The position numbers were made by a program, and so were the translations under genes. 64,000 nucleotides of DNA from Rhizobium sp. NFR07 (lineage in GTDB: Bacteria; Pseudomonadota; Alphaproteobacteria; Rhizobiales; Rhizobiaceae). This document shows positions 35,577-44,206 of this stretch, piece after piece; the first letter of the stretch is position 1; every line of letters begins with the position of its first letter. Where the stretch lies: contig NZ_FOKM01000011.1 in assembly GCF_900111905.1 (NCBI RefSeq), forward strand, positions 62,001 through 126,000, written 5' to 3'. The notes under the pieces were generated by a model, which had not been told where the DNA came from, made no database searches, and saw nothing but the letters and a program-made list of their open reading frames with translations.

Positions 35577-36788
35577 TTAGTGCTGGGCACGCCAGCGCTG
35601 GGCGAGGGCGTAAAGCCGCGGACGTTTCTTGATCGCCGCCTTGAGCCGGGTTTCCGCCACCAGCAAAGGCGCCATCACTCTTCCCCTGGTGCTCACGGGA
35701 AGCAGGATGTCATGATGCACCGTTTCCTGGCTGCACCAGCTGCGCTTGTAAAGCTGATCGCCGATGCCGAAATCGAAGAGCGTCGCGCCTTCCGCGATGC
35801 TTCTTTCCACGGCCAGCCAAAAGAGAAGTTCGCCGGGGCTTGCCTCTGCGCCGATGCTCTCGTCGATAGAGCTGAACTGGCACAGCACGTGGTCCCCCTT
35901 GCGTGACAGTCCGCTGACGGCAGCGATATGCCCCTCGTGCTCGCCCTTCAGGCGGATCGCCTGCATCGCCAGAGATGTATCGCGGCCATGCGCCGGTGAG
36001 CCGATCAGCCGATGAAGGAAATCGCGGGTCTCGGCGGAGTGAAAGACGTCAGGCAGGCCGAACGCCTGGAGGCGTGCCCCCTTCTGCGAGAAGAAGCAGT
36101 CGAGCAGCATATGCTGCTGCTGTGTGCTTGTTGCGACGACGTGCTCGAAGCCGCCGAGCGCCTCCAGCTTGCGGGTCTGGCTGCGGAACTTCTTGCGGCG
36201 GGTCTTGGCGTTGAGCTGGGCCAGTGTGGCTTCCATCGTGCTGAGAAGCGGCAGCTGAAAGGACCGGTTCTGGTTTTCCACCGAGGCGAGGACGCCAAGT
36301 GGATGGGAGAGCCCTTTCCATTGGAGCGGCACCTGGTCAAGAACGAGAAGATCAGCCCTGCCACGCAGGGCTCTAGCAACTGCGCTTCTGAATTGTTGCA
36401 GCTCCTCCGGGTTCGGCGCCACAAGCTCCTCGGAAAAAAGTCCGGTATTGATGTTGTTGAAGCGCCCGCCGGGAAAACGCGCGGTCTTGCAGAATTTTGA
36501 CGCGACGATTTCGAGCGGCAGGAGGAGCAGGATGCGTCCGCGGACCGAGCCGGTGACGATCAAAAGCTCGTGTTCGTGCGCCTCTGCCCAGGCGCGGCAC
36601 CAGTCCAGGCTCTGGTTCAGAGAATTCCATTCGCGCTGCTGCAGGCTGCGCCACGCCTCTTCGAGCGAGTGATCGTCATGCACGAGGGCGATTTCGAGAT
36701 CGGCAAATCCCATGGACGGCTCATCTGCCGTCAAACCGCTGCGGGCCTGCGACACGTTCGTCTCGTCCTGATCTGCCAGAGCGGCCAT
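35577..36788 (-). CDS. GNAT/FemAB-like acyltransferase
   Basis: A 403-residue protein of the BioF2/CelD-like GNAT superfamily, often found in exopolysaccharide clusters. The acetyltransferase-like core lies in the second half (EGHIAAVSGLSRKGDHVLCQFSSID... GELLFWLAVERSIAEGATLFDFGIGD). Such proteins are thought to decorate polysaccharides with acyl or amino-acid groups; the reaction is not proven for this type. It is convergent with the chain-length gene (31 bp apart). Starts at ATG 36788. Confidence 0.75.
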   Translation of the reverse strand: MAALADQDETNVSQARSGLTADEPSMGFADLEIALVHDDHSLEEAWRSLQQREWNSLNQSLDWCRAWAEAHEHELLIVTGSVRGRILLLLPLEIVASKFCKTARFPGGRFNNINTGLFSEELVAPNPEELQQFRSAVARALRGRADLLVLDQVPLQWKGLSHPLGVLASVENQNRSFQLPLLSTMEATLAQLNAKTRRKKFRSQTRKLEALGGFEHVVATSTQQQHMLLDCFFSQKGARLQAFGLPDVFHSAETRDFLHRLIGSPAHGRDTSLAMQAIRLKGEHEGHIAAVSGLSRKGDHVLCQFSSIDESIGAEASPGELLFWLAVERSIAEGATLFDFGIGDQLYKRSWCSQETVHHDILLPVSTRGRVMAPLLVAETRLKAAIKKRPRLYALAQRWRAQH

Positions 36789-36897
36789 GCTTCACCCATA
36801 TCCTCGCGCCTCATATTAGGCTGCGGGCACGAACAATGCGTTTATGGCATGGAAAAGATGTCTGAAGCACGGCGTCTGGTTAATGGGCGATGAAGAT

Positions 36898-37110
36898 CTA
36901 TCGCTTAGGACGCGGGCCAGCCATCCACTTGATGATCAGCATGGCCGGCAGGATCCAGAGCAGGCCGGACAGCGCGAAATAGAGGAGATGCACCCACCAG
37001 GGCGAGGTGGCGAGCGTGAGCGTGGCGACCGTCGTGGCCGCGAGCGCGTAGGTGATGACCAGGACGATGATCAGGATCGTGCCGACAAAGCTTCTCAAAC
37101 GCGGAACCAA
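36898..37110 (-). CDS. DUF2842 domain membrane protein
   Basis: A 70-residue protein with two membrane helices (about 10-33 and 39-60), matching DUF2842, a small alphaproteobacterial family of unknown function. The only start with a proper ribosome binding site is TTG at 37110 (GGGAGG, six bases upstream); the open frame extends to 37257 but that part is not conserved in character. It is divergent from ctaA, next to which DUF2842 genes often lie. Confidence 0.8.
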   Translation of the reverse strand: MVPRLRSFVGTILIIVLVITYALAATTVATLTLATSPWWVHLLYFALSGLLWILPAMLIIKWMAGPRPKR

Positions 37111-37306
37111 GACACGCCTCCCATATCCCCCACTGGCACCCGCTACCGGTAGCCGCGACCGCATGCCGCAAAGTGCTGGGGCTTGTTTTGCACGGGGGCT
37201 TGAGGCAAAGCAACGCGTAAAAGAAAGATGACGCGCGCCTGCGTCGCGTTGTCCCATGATGGCGGCCTCCGTGAAGGCGCGCCGTGAGCGACAGGAATGC
37301 TAGGCC

Positions 37307-38407
37307 ATGTCGGCAACAGACACAGTCATCATCGATGCAGTCCGTGACACGAAGCGCGAGCGCCGCGCCCGCAAGGCTGTGCGCATTTGGCTCGGTGTCG
37401 TCATCTTCACGCTCTTCTGTCTCGTCTTGGTCGGCGGCGCCACGCGGCTGACCGATTCCGGCCTGTCGATCACCGAATGGAAGCCGATCCACGGCGTCAT
37501 CCCGCCGCTCAATGGCGCCGAATGGCAGGAGGAGTTCGAGCTCTACCAGCGCATTCCGCAGTATCAGCTCCTGAATAAGGGCATGACGGTCGACGAGTTC
37601 AAGCAAATCTTCTGGTGGGAATGGGCGCATCGCTTCCTCGCCCGCTCGATCGGTATCGTCTTCGCCCTGCCGCTCGCCTTCTTCTGGCTGACCGGCCGCA
37701 TCGAGAAGCGTCTGCGCTGGCCGCTGGTCGGCACGCTGGCGCTCGGCGGCTTCCAGGGCTTCATTGGCTGGTGGATGGTGTCCTCCGGCCTCACCAAGCT
37801 CGTCAGCGTCTCGCAATACCGCCTTGCCACCCATCTCACCATTGCCTGTCTGATCTTTGCCGCCTGCGTCTGGATCATGCGTGGCCTGTCGCCCCATGCG
37901 AGTGACCGCCCGCCGACCGCAAAATCCCATTGGGCGGCCGGCGCGATTGCCTTCCTCGTCCTCTTCCAGATCTATCTCGGCGCATTGGTCGCCGGTCTCG
38001 ATGCGGGCCTGAGCTACACGACATGGCCGATGATGGACGGTGCGCTCATCCCGAGTGACCTGTTCGTCCAGAACCCGTGGTGGATCAACCTGTTCGAAAA
38101 CCCGAAGACCGTGCAGTTCGTCCACCGCTGCGGCGCCTATCTGCTCTGGACCGCGACATTCCTCCACATGATCATATCGCTGTCCAAGGCGCCGGACACG
38201 ACCCATGCCCGTCGCGCCGTGCTGCTCTTCATCCTCGTCAGCGTACAGGCGGTGATCGGCATTTCGACGCTCGTCATGCAGGTGCCGCTCGATCTGGCGC
38301 TCGCCCATCAGGGCATGGCGCTGATCGTGCTTGGTTTCGCCATTGCCCATTTCCGGGCGTTCTTTGGCGAATATCCGCGCGAAACGGCGATCGAGGTCAG
38401 GAACTGA
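37307..38407 (+). CDS. ctaA: Haem A synthase (COX15/CtaA)
   Basis: CtaA oxidises haem O to haem A for cytochrome c oxidase. The 366-residue membrane protein has about eight helices in two similar halves and the conserved landmarks GGATRLTDSGLSITEWKP, WEWAHRFLAR, and QFVHRCGAYLLW, containing the haem-ligand histidines. The proton-rich end overlaps by 11 bases with the convergent kinase gene. ATG at 37307; ACAGGA lies upstream. Confidence 0.96.
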   Translation: MSATDTVIIDAVRDTKRERRARKAVRIWLGVVIFTLFCLVLVGGATRLTDSGLSITEWKPIHGVIPPLNGAEWQEEFELYQRIPQYQLLNKGMTVDEFKQIFWWEWAHRFLARSIGIVFALPLAFFWLTGRIEKRLRWPLVGTLALGGFQGFIGWWMVSSGLTKLVSVSQYRLATHLTIACLIFAACVWIMRGLSPHASDRPPTAKSHWAAGAIAFLVLFQIYLGALVAGLDAGLSYTTWPMMDGALIPSDLFVQNPWWINLFENPKTVQFVHRCGAYLLWTATFLHMIISLSKAPDTTHARRAVLLFILVSVQAVIGISTLVMQVPLDLALAHQGMALIVLGFAIAHFRAFFGEYPRETAIEVRN

Positions 38408-39272
38408 GCACGCGCTCGCTCAGGAGGGGAATTGCAGCCTTGGCGAAGGCCAAGCGTTCCATGGCGTTGCCTTGTCGGGAAATACGGTCGCCATCCTCCA
38501 GCGACCAGCATATCGACAATCCCGAATGGGCGATGGCGTAGCGCAGGACCTTTTCCTTGCTGCATCCGATCACCGGTGCGAACAGGCTTGCAAGCCGCAG
38601 GATCCTGCGCCGGTCGATGATCTCGGGAAATGCGCCCTCGGGATTTCCGAAGATATTCGCGACGTCATAGGCCGGATCCCCGACAACGCCCTGAGGGTCG
38701 ATCGCAAGCCATCCGCGGCTGCCGCCGCTGACGATATTCTCGTGATGAAGATCTCCATGCAGGGGCCGGATGTCGGCTTGCGAAGACAGCAGGTTCTCGG
38801 CGATGGTGGCGCAGACGGTCAGCACGTCCGAGAGATCCGGCCGGTCCGCGCGCTCCACCCTGTCGAACAATGCTCGAAAATGCTGACGGAGCGGGACAAG
38901 AGTGGTTGGTGGCGAAAGCAGTGACGCGCTTTGCATCCTGCCCAGCAGCGCGACGATGACATCGTTTGCCACGTCCTCGCCATGTACCAGGCGATGTTCT
39001 TTGAGGGTGAGTTTGCCCGCATCTTCCAGCAGGCAGGCGGTCTCCGTGCGATCCAGCAATCGCACCATGCCCTGGCCCTGTTGCCAGTCGAGGAGATCGA
39101 TGCCTGGAAGTTCGTGCAGGCCGCTAGGTTTCAGCCGCTTGGTGATCGCGTAAGTGCCATCGCGCCGCAGGACGCGATGGACGAGGCTGCTGCGCGTATC
39201 GGCAATCACCTCGGCGGAGAGTATGCCCCATCGCTCCGCGAGTTCGGCCGGGAGCGAGGAGGCGGGTGCCAT
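38397..39272 (-). CDS. APH(6)-like small-molecule kinase
   Basis: A 291-residue kinase-fold protein of the aminoglycoside 6-phosphotransferase/hydroxyurea kinase family. The catalytic loop is LHGDLHHENIV and the metal-binding loop AIDPQGVVGDPAYDVAN. In many rhizobia this is a chromosomal gene of unknown substrate, so streptomycin resistance should not be assumed. It overlaps the end of ctaA by 11 bases tail to tail and lies 16 bp upstream of argC on the same strand. Confidence 0.82.
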   Translation of the reverse strand: MAPASSLPAELAERWGILSAEVIADTRSSLVHRVLRRDGTYAITKRLKPSGLHELPGIDLLDWQQGQGMVRLLDRTETACLLEDAGKLTLKEHRLVHGEDVANDVIVALLGRMQSASLLSPPTTLVPLRQHFRALFDRVERADRPDLSDVLTVCATIAENLLSSQADIRPLHGDLHHENIVSGGSRGWLAIDPQGVVGDPAYDVANIFGNPEGAFPEIIDRRRILRLASLFAPVIGCSKEKVLRYAIAHSGLSICWSLEDGDRISRQGNAMERLAFAKAAIPLLSERVLSS

Positions 39273-39288
39273 GAGCGGAGCGCCCGGA

Positions 39289-40221
39289 TCAGGCAGACAG
39301 CATCAGGTCCATGTTCTGGACGGCTGCGCCCGAGGCTCCCTTGCCGAGATTGTCGAGCAGCGCCACGAGATTGACATGCGAACCACCCGGCGTGCCGAAC
39401 ACGAAGAGTTTCATCTTGTCGGTGTCGACCAGTTCTTCGGCATCGACGCGTGGCAGCTTGGCGCTCTCTTCGAGCGGCACGACGGTGACGATGTCCTGGC
39501 CGGCATAATGCGCGACGAGGGCCGCATGGATGCTCTCGACAGTCGCGCCATCCTTCAGGTCCTCGATGAAGAGCGGCACCTGGACGATCATGCCCTGGGC
39601 AAAGCGTCCGACGGAAGGCGAAAACAGCGGTGCGCGGTCGAGCAGGCCGTGTTCCTTCATCTCCGGCACGTGTTTGTGCTTGAGCGTGAGGCCGTAAAGG
39701 AAGTTGTTGGCGGAGATCGCGTCATCGCGTGACAGATCTTCCATCTGACCGATCAGCTGCTTGCCGCCTCCGGTATAGCCGGAGACAGCATTGACCGAGA
39801 CCGGATAGCCGTCGGGCAGGATGCCGGATGCGCGCAGCGGCCGGATGAGGCTGATCGCGCCGGTCGGATAGCAGCCCGGGTTGGCGACGTGGCGGGCGGA
39901 CCTGATCTTGTCCGCCTGTGCCTTGTCCATCTCAGCAAAGCCATAGGCCCAGTCCGGTGCGACGCGATAGGCGGTTGACGTGTCGATGACGCGCACCTTG
40001 TTGTTGCCCGAGAGCATCGAGACCGCTTCCTTCGAAGCATCGTCCGGCAGGCAGAGGATGGCGATGTCGGCGCTGTTGAGCAGGTCCTCGCGCATCGCGG
40101 CATTGCGCCGCTCGGCTTCCGGGATAGACAGCAATTCCACGTCGCGGCGGCCGGCCATGCGGGTGCGGATCTGCAGTCCCGTGGTTCCGTGTTCACCGTC
40201 GATGAAAATCTTTGCCGTCAT
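39289..40221 (-). CDS. argC: N-acetyl-gamma-glutamyl-phosphate reductase (type 2)
   Basis: ArgC carries out the third step of arginine synthesis, reducing N-acetylglutamyl phosphate with NADPH. At 310 residues it is the short type 2 form found in rhizobia. The catalytic cysteine lies in VANPGCYPTGA (about residue 117) and the NADP-binding start is KIFIDGEHGTTGLQI. The histidine partner is in GYTGGGKQLI context downstream. It is preceded by speB with 73 bp between them. Confidence 0.95.
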   Translation of the reverse strand: MTAKIFIDGEHGTTGLQIRTRMAGRRDVELLSIPEAERRNAAMREDLLNSADIAILCLPDDASKEAVSMLSGNNKVRVIDTSTAYRVAPDWAYGFAEMDKAQADKIRSARHVANPGCYPTGAISLIRPLRASGILPDGYPVSVNAVSGYTGGGKQLIGQMEDLSRDDAISANNFLYGLTLKHKHVPEMKEHGLLDRAPLFSPSVGRFAQGMIVQVPLFIEDLKDGATVESIHAALVAHYAGQDIVTVVPLEESAKLPRVDAEELVDTDKMKLFVFGTPGGSHVNLVALLDNLGKGASGAAVQNMDLMLSA

Positions 40222-40294
40222 TGCTTTTATCCCATGTTTTCAGCGCTTTGGATTGGGCGCCTGAATCACTCTAGCAGCGTGTTGAATCAGATTT

Positions 40295-41257
40295 TTAACG
40301 AGCACCGGCGTCTCGTGCCAGTCGTTCGGCCTTCAGCCCGAGCATATACATTGCAACGGTCGCACCGGCAATGGCGGTGATATCGGCATGGTCATAGGCC
40401 GGCGCCACCTCGACGACGTCTGCGCCGCGGATATCTAGCTTCCCGAGCTTGCGCAACACCGACAGGATTTTGGCGCTCGACGGTCCGCCCGCGACCGGCG
40501 TGCCGGTGCCCGGTGCAAAGGCCGGGTCGAGGCAATCGATGTCGAAGGTGAGATAGACCGGTCGGTCGCCGACATGGTCGAGGATCGCGTCGGCGATCTG
40601 CTGCGCGGCCATCTCCTCGACCTCGTAGCCGTGCAGTATCCTGAGGCCGAAATCCTCCGGTGCGTGAGTGCGAATGCCGATCTGGATCGAGTGCGCGGCA
40701 TCGATGACGCCCTCACGTACCGCGCGGGCGACGAAGGAACCGTGGTCGATGCGCTCGCCGTCGTCGTCCCAGGTATCCTGGTGGGCATCGAAATGCACGA
40801 GCGCCAGTGGACCATGCTTGGCGGCATGCGCCTTCAGCAGTGGCCAGGTGACGAAATGATCACCGCCGAGGGAGAGCAGGAAGGCACCCGAAGCGACGAT
40901 TTTCGCGGCTTCCGCCTCGATAAGTCCCGGCGTCTTCTGGTGATCGCCGTAGTCGAGCAGAACGTCGCCATAATCGACGACCGCCATCTCTTCGAAAAGG
41001 TCGCGGGAAAAGGGATATTGTGGGTCATTGTCAAAGATCGCCGAGGCGCGGCGGATCGCCGGCGGCCCGAAGCGGGCGCCCGGCCGATTTGACACCGCCG
41101 CGTCGAAGGGAATGCCGAGCACGACGGCATCGGCGCCGTCGATTTCCTTGCTGTAGAGCCGCCGCATGAAGGAGAGAGCGCCCGCATAGGTCGGATCCGT
41201 TGCGGCACCGCGCACTGCTGTGGCGGTGAAAGCGTTGTCGATGGTCTTGCTCGCCAT
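40295..41257 (-). CDS. speB: Agmatinase
   Basis: SpeB hydrolyses agmatine to putrescine and urea. The 320-residue ureohydrolase has all the binuclear manganese motifs: LSGGDHFVTWPLL, VHFDAHQDTWDDD and TFDIDCLDPAFAPGTGTP. Other ureohydrolases (guanidinobutyrase, arginase) share these, so agmatine as substrate is the family default. It lies 13 bp downstream of a small monooxygenase-fold gene and ahead of argC on the same strand. Confidence 0.88.
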   Translation of the reverse strand: MASKTIDNAFTATAVRGAATDPTYAGALSFMRRLYSKEIDGADAVVLGIPFDAAVSNRPGARFGPPAIRRASAIFDNDPQYPFSRDLFEEMAVVDYGDVLLDYGDHQKTPGLIEAEAAKIVASGAFLLSLGGDHFVTWPLLKAHAAKHGPLALVHFDAHQDTWDDDGERIDHGSFVARAVREGVIDAAHSIQIGIRTHAPEDFGLRILHGYEVEEMAAQQIADAILDHVGDRPVYLTFDIDCLDPAFAPGTGTPVAGGPSSAKILSVLRKLGKLDIRGADVVEVAPAYDHADITAIAGATVAMYMLGLKAERLARDAGAR

Positions 41258-41270
41258 TCTATTCTCTACC

Positions 41271-41615
41271 CTACCTGTCGAACCCGTATGCTCTTTCTAC
41301 CCGTGCGATCCGCACCTGATATTCCTCGTACCACCGTTCGCGCCCCAGCTTCTGCGCCGCCGCATGGGAAACGACGGCCTTCCAGGCGCGAATGCTGGCC
41401 TCGTTGGTCCAATAGGAATTGGTAATGCCGAAGCCGTCAATGCCGCGCGCGCTTTCGACGCCGAGAAAGCCGGGCTGTTCGCTGGCAAGCTGCACCATGG
41501 CGTCGGCCATCCCGTCATAACCATTGTCCCGTTCGGTGCGACAGGACGAGAAGGCGACGACGTAATAGGGTGGCTCGGGCAGTGACGCGAAGGGTGTTGC
41601 GGATGGCAGGGACAT
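41271..41615 (-). CDS. Antibiotic biosynthesis monooxygenase (ABM) domain protein
   Basis: A 114-residue ferredoxin-fold protein of the ABM superfamily, judged from YYVVAFSSCRTERD, QPGFLGVESARG and NSYWTNEASIRAWKA. Members include small oxygenases and haem-degrading enzymes; many have no known activity. The frame stays open to 42254, but only the part from ATG 41615 (GAGGA upstream) looks like the family. It ends 13 bp before speB and probably shares its transcript. Confidence 0.85.
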   Translation of the reverse strand: MSLPSATPFASLPEPPYYVVAFSSCRTERDNGYDGMADAMVQLASEQPGFLGVESARGIDGFGITNSYWTNEASIRAWKAVVSHAAAQKLGRERWYEEYQVRIARVERAYGFDR

Positions 41616-41802
41616 GGCGGGGCTATTCCTCAAGCGTGAAGAGCGTAGTTTGGCGCCGGGCGCGTGATGCGCAAATTCCAAATATTGATCGAAACGATCA
41701 CCCAATAACACCGAAGTGACTGAACGCTTCGGTGTCTTTCGACTTTGCCAGAAAGCCGCCCCTCCCGCTGCCATTCTCCAGCCAGCCGAAAAGGATCGCT
41801 GT

Positions 41803-43209
41803 ATGATGTTTGCTCCTGCTACAAGCCTGTCCCGCCGCAGCTTCATGGGTGGTGTCTGCGCCACGGCCGCCTTGGCGGCCACCCGTGGCTTTGCCCAGCA
41901 GTCGAACGAGGTCGTGCTCAGCGGCGGCCATATCGTCAGCATGGATCCGGACATCGGCGATCTGGAGCGTGGCGACATCCTCATTCGCGATGGTGCCATT
42001 GCCGAGATCGCGCCGTCCATATCCGGCGGCGCCCGCCGCATCGACATGGCCGGCAGGGTCGTCATGCCCGGCTTCGTCGATACCCATTGGCATATGTGGA
42101 ATACAATCGCGCGCGGTCTGCCGCGGAGCCGGCTCGGGCCGTTCGGCAAGACGATGCCGGCGCTTGCCAAAGTCTGGACGCCGCAGGCGAGCGCGCTCTC
42201 CATCCGGCTGGCGGTCGCCGAAGCCGTGAATTCCGGCATCACGACAATCCACAACTGGGCCCATAATACCGCCGGCCTGGAATTCGCCGAAGCGGAACTC
42301 GAGGCGATGCGCGCATCCGGCCTTCGCGGACGGTTCTCCCATGGTTATCCGCAATTGCTAAAGCTCGGCGACCGAATGGACTTTGCCGCACTGGAGGACT
42401 TTCAGCGACGTCACTTCGGCGGCGAAGGGCAGGGGGCGGACATGATCGAGCTTGGACTCTGCACCCGCGAGCCGGATCGTTCGCAAGACGCGATATGGCG
42501 GGAAGAGTGGGAGATCGCCCGAAGACTCGGAATTCCCGTCACCACTCACATCGCCTCCGACCGCAAGGCAGCGGCAATGGGCAGCATCCGCAAGATGGCC
42601 GATTCCAACCTGCTCGGGCCGGATATACAGCTCATGCATGCCACGCACGCAAGTGACGAGGATCTGGCGCTGGTGAAGAAAGCGGGCTCGCCGGTCTCGA
42701 TCAGCCCCTGGACGGAACTTGAGGTCGGCTATGGTGTGCCGCCGGCGGCACGGCTTGCCGCATCCGGCGTCGAAATGGGCCTGTCTGTCGACAACATGGT
42801 TCTGGCCGGCAATGCCGACATGTTTTCGGTGATGAAGCTGACGGCGGATCTGGCCGCTGGAAGCGCGGAAAAGCAGGCGGTGCTCCCCGACCGCAAGGTG
42901 CTGGAAAGGGCGATGATCTCCGGTGCCCGCACGCTTGGCCTGAATGATGTCACCGGATCGCTGAAGGTCGGCAAGCGGGCCGACATCATCGCGGCGCGCG
43001 CCGACGGCATCAACACGCGGCCGGCCGGAACGATTGACTTCATGCTCACCCATGCCGCCCAGCCTGCAAATGTCGATCTGGTCATGGTCGACGGCGAGAT
43101 CCACAAGGAGAACAGCCGGCTGGCCAGGATCGACGGCGCCGCACTGACGGCGGAAGCCGACGAGATGATCGCCCACTTCTCCGAACAAGCCGGACTGACG
43201 GACGGATAA
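41803..43209 (+). CDS. Tat-exported amidohydrolase
   Basis: A 468-residue metal-dependent hydrolase of the amidohydrolase superfamily (chlorohydrolase/deaminase branch). It begins with a twin-arginine signal (SRRSFMGG) and an alanine-rich core. The metal-site motifs are FVDTHWHMWN, a TTHIAS histidine and a downstream Asp in GLSVDNMV. The substrate is unknown; deaminases of this branch are usually cytoplasmic, so Tat export is notable. ATG 41803 follows AAGGAT; the adjacent ATG 41806 is an alternative. A terminator lies beyond the stop. Confidence 0.85.
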   Translation: MMFAPATSLSRRSFMGGVCATAALAATRGFAQQSNEVVLSGGHIVSMDPDIGDLERGDILIRDGAIAEIAPSISGGARRIDMAGRVVMPGFVDTHWHMWNTIARGLPRSRLGPFGKTMPALAKVWTPQASALSIRLAVAEAVNSGITTIHNWAHNTAGLEFAEAELEAMRASGLRGRFSHGYPQLLKLGDRMDFAALEDFQRRHFGGEGQGADMIELGLCTREPDRSQDAIWREEWEIARRLGIPVTTHIASDRKAAAMGSIRKMADSNLLGPDIQLMHATHASDEDLALVKKAGSPVSISPWTELEVGYGVPPAARLAASGVEMGLSVDNMVLAGNADMFSVMKLTADLAAGSAEKQAVLPDRKVLERAMISGARTLGLNDVTGSLKVGKRADIIAARADGINTRPAGTIDFMLTHAAQPANVDLVMVDGEIHKENSRLARIDGAALTAEADEMIAHFSEQAGLTDG

Positions 43210-43224
43210 GGGGGTAAACGAAGA

Positions 43225-43248
43225 AAGGCGGAGCAAAAGCCCCGCCTT
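43225..43248 (-). terminator. Terminator between the amidohydrolase gene and rpsI
   Basis: AAGGCGG and CCGCCTT pair with an inner GC pair and an AAAA loop. On the minus strand it is followed by TTTCTTCG, so it mainly ends the rplM-rpsI transcript. It lies between convergent genes. Confidence 0.75.
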
Positions 43249-43274
43249 CCAAAAGTCCGTAGATCCTGAAACGA

Positions 43275-43739
43275 TTAACGCTTCGAGAACTGGAACGAAC
43301 GGCGGGCCTTGGCCTTACCGTACTTCTTACGCTCGACGACTCGGCTGTCGCGGGTCAGGAAGCCACCCTTCTTGAGGACTGGACGCAGGCCCGGCTCGAA
43401 GTAGGTGAGGGCCTTGGAGACGCCGTGACGAACAGCGCCGGCCTGACCGGAAAGGCCACCGCCGGTGACGGTCGCGATGATGTCGAACTGACCGGTGCGG
43501 GCAGCCGAAACCAGCGGCTGCTGCAGGATCATCTGCAGGACCGGACGGGCGAAGTATGCCGAGAAATCCTTGCCGTTGACGATGATCTTGCCGGAACCAG
43601 CCTTGACCCAGACGCGGGCGACGGCGTTCTTGCGCTTGCCGGTTGCGTAGGAGCGGCCCTGCGCATCGACCTTGCGGACGTGAACGGGTGCCTGGCCTTC
43701 AGCCGGCGCGAGGTCCTTCAAAGAGGAGAGATCGGCCAT
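43275..43739 (-). CDS. rpsI: 30S ribosomal protein S9
   Basis: The 154-residue S9 protein of the small subunit. It has the family start RSYATGKRKNAVARVWVK (near residue 28) and the invariant C-terminus with KARRSFQFSKR, whose tail contacts P-site tRNA. An N-terminal extension of about 27 residues is normal in alphaproteobacteria. It lies two bases downstream of rplM and is cotranscribed with it. Confidence 0.98.
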   Translation of the reverse strand: MADLSSLKDLAPAEGQAPVHVRKVDAQGRSYATGKRKNAVARVWVKAGSGKIIVNGKDFSAYFARPVLQMILQQPLVSAARTGQFDIIATVTGGGLSGQAGAVRHGVSKALTYFEPGLRPVLKKGGFLTRDSRVVERKKYGKAKARRSFQFSKR

Positions 43740-43741
43740 TA

Positions 43742-44206
43742 TCAGGCGCTCCTTACGTTCTTGCTGTTCAGCGAAGCCACGTCGAGGGCGACCGGCTGCT
43801 GTGCTTCATGGGGATGGTTGGAGCCGGCGTAAACGCGCAAGTTCTTCATCTGACGACGGCCGAGCGGGCCGCGCGGAACCATGCGCTCGATGGCCTTCTC
43901 GAGAACGCGCTCGGGGAAGCGGCCTTCGATGATGGCGCGTGCGGTGCGTTCCTTGATGCCACCCGGGTAACCGGTGTGCCAGTAATACTTCTTGTCGGTG
44001 TACTTCTTGCCGGTGAGGACGCACTTTTCTGCGTTGATGATGATGACATTGTCACCGTCGTCGACGTGCGGGGTGTAAGTGGCCTTGTGCTTGCCGCGCA
44101 AGCGATTGGCAACGAGGGTGGCGAGGCGGCCGACAACGAGCCCTTCGGCGTCGATGATCACCCACTTCTTCTCCACCTCTGCAGGCTTCTGAACGAAGGT
44201 AGACAT
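43742..44206 (-). CDS. rplM: 50S ribosomal protein L13
   Basis: The 154-residue L13 protein, one of the early assembly proteins of the large subunit. Landmarks are WVIIDAEGLVVGRLAT, KKYYWHTGYPGG and MVPRGPLGRRQMKNLRVY. ATG at 44206 gives the normal length; the frame runs open to 44569 through the leader but that part is not protein-like. rpsI follows directly. The operon promoter must lie in the region to the right. Confidence 0.98.
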   Translation of the reverse strand: MSTFVQKPAEVEKKWVIIDAEGLVVGRLATLVANRLRGKHKATYTPHVDDGDNVIIINAEKCVLTGKKYTDKKYYWHTGYPGGIKERTARAIIEGRFPERVLEKAIERMVPRGPLGRRQMKNLRVYAGSNHPHEAQQPVALDVASLNSKNVRSA

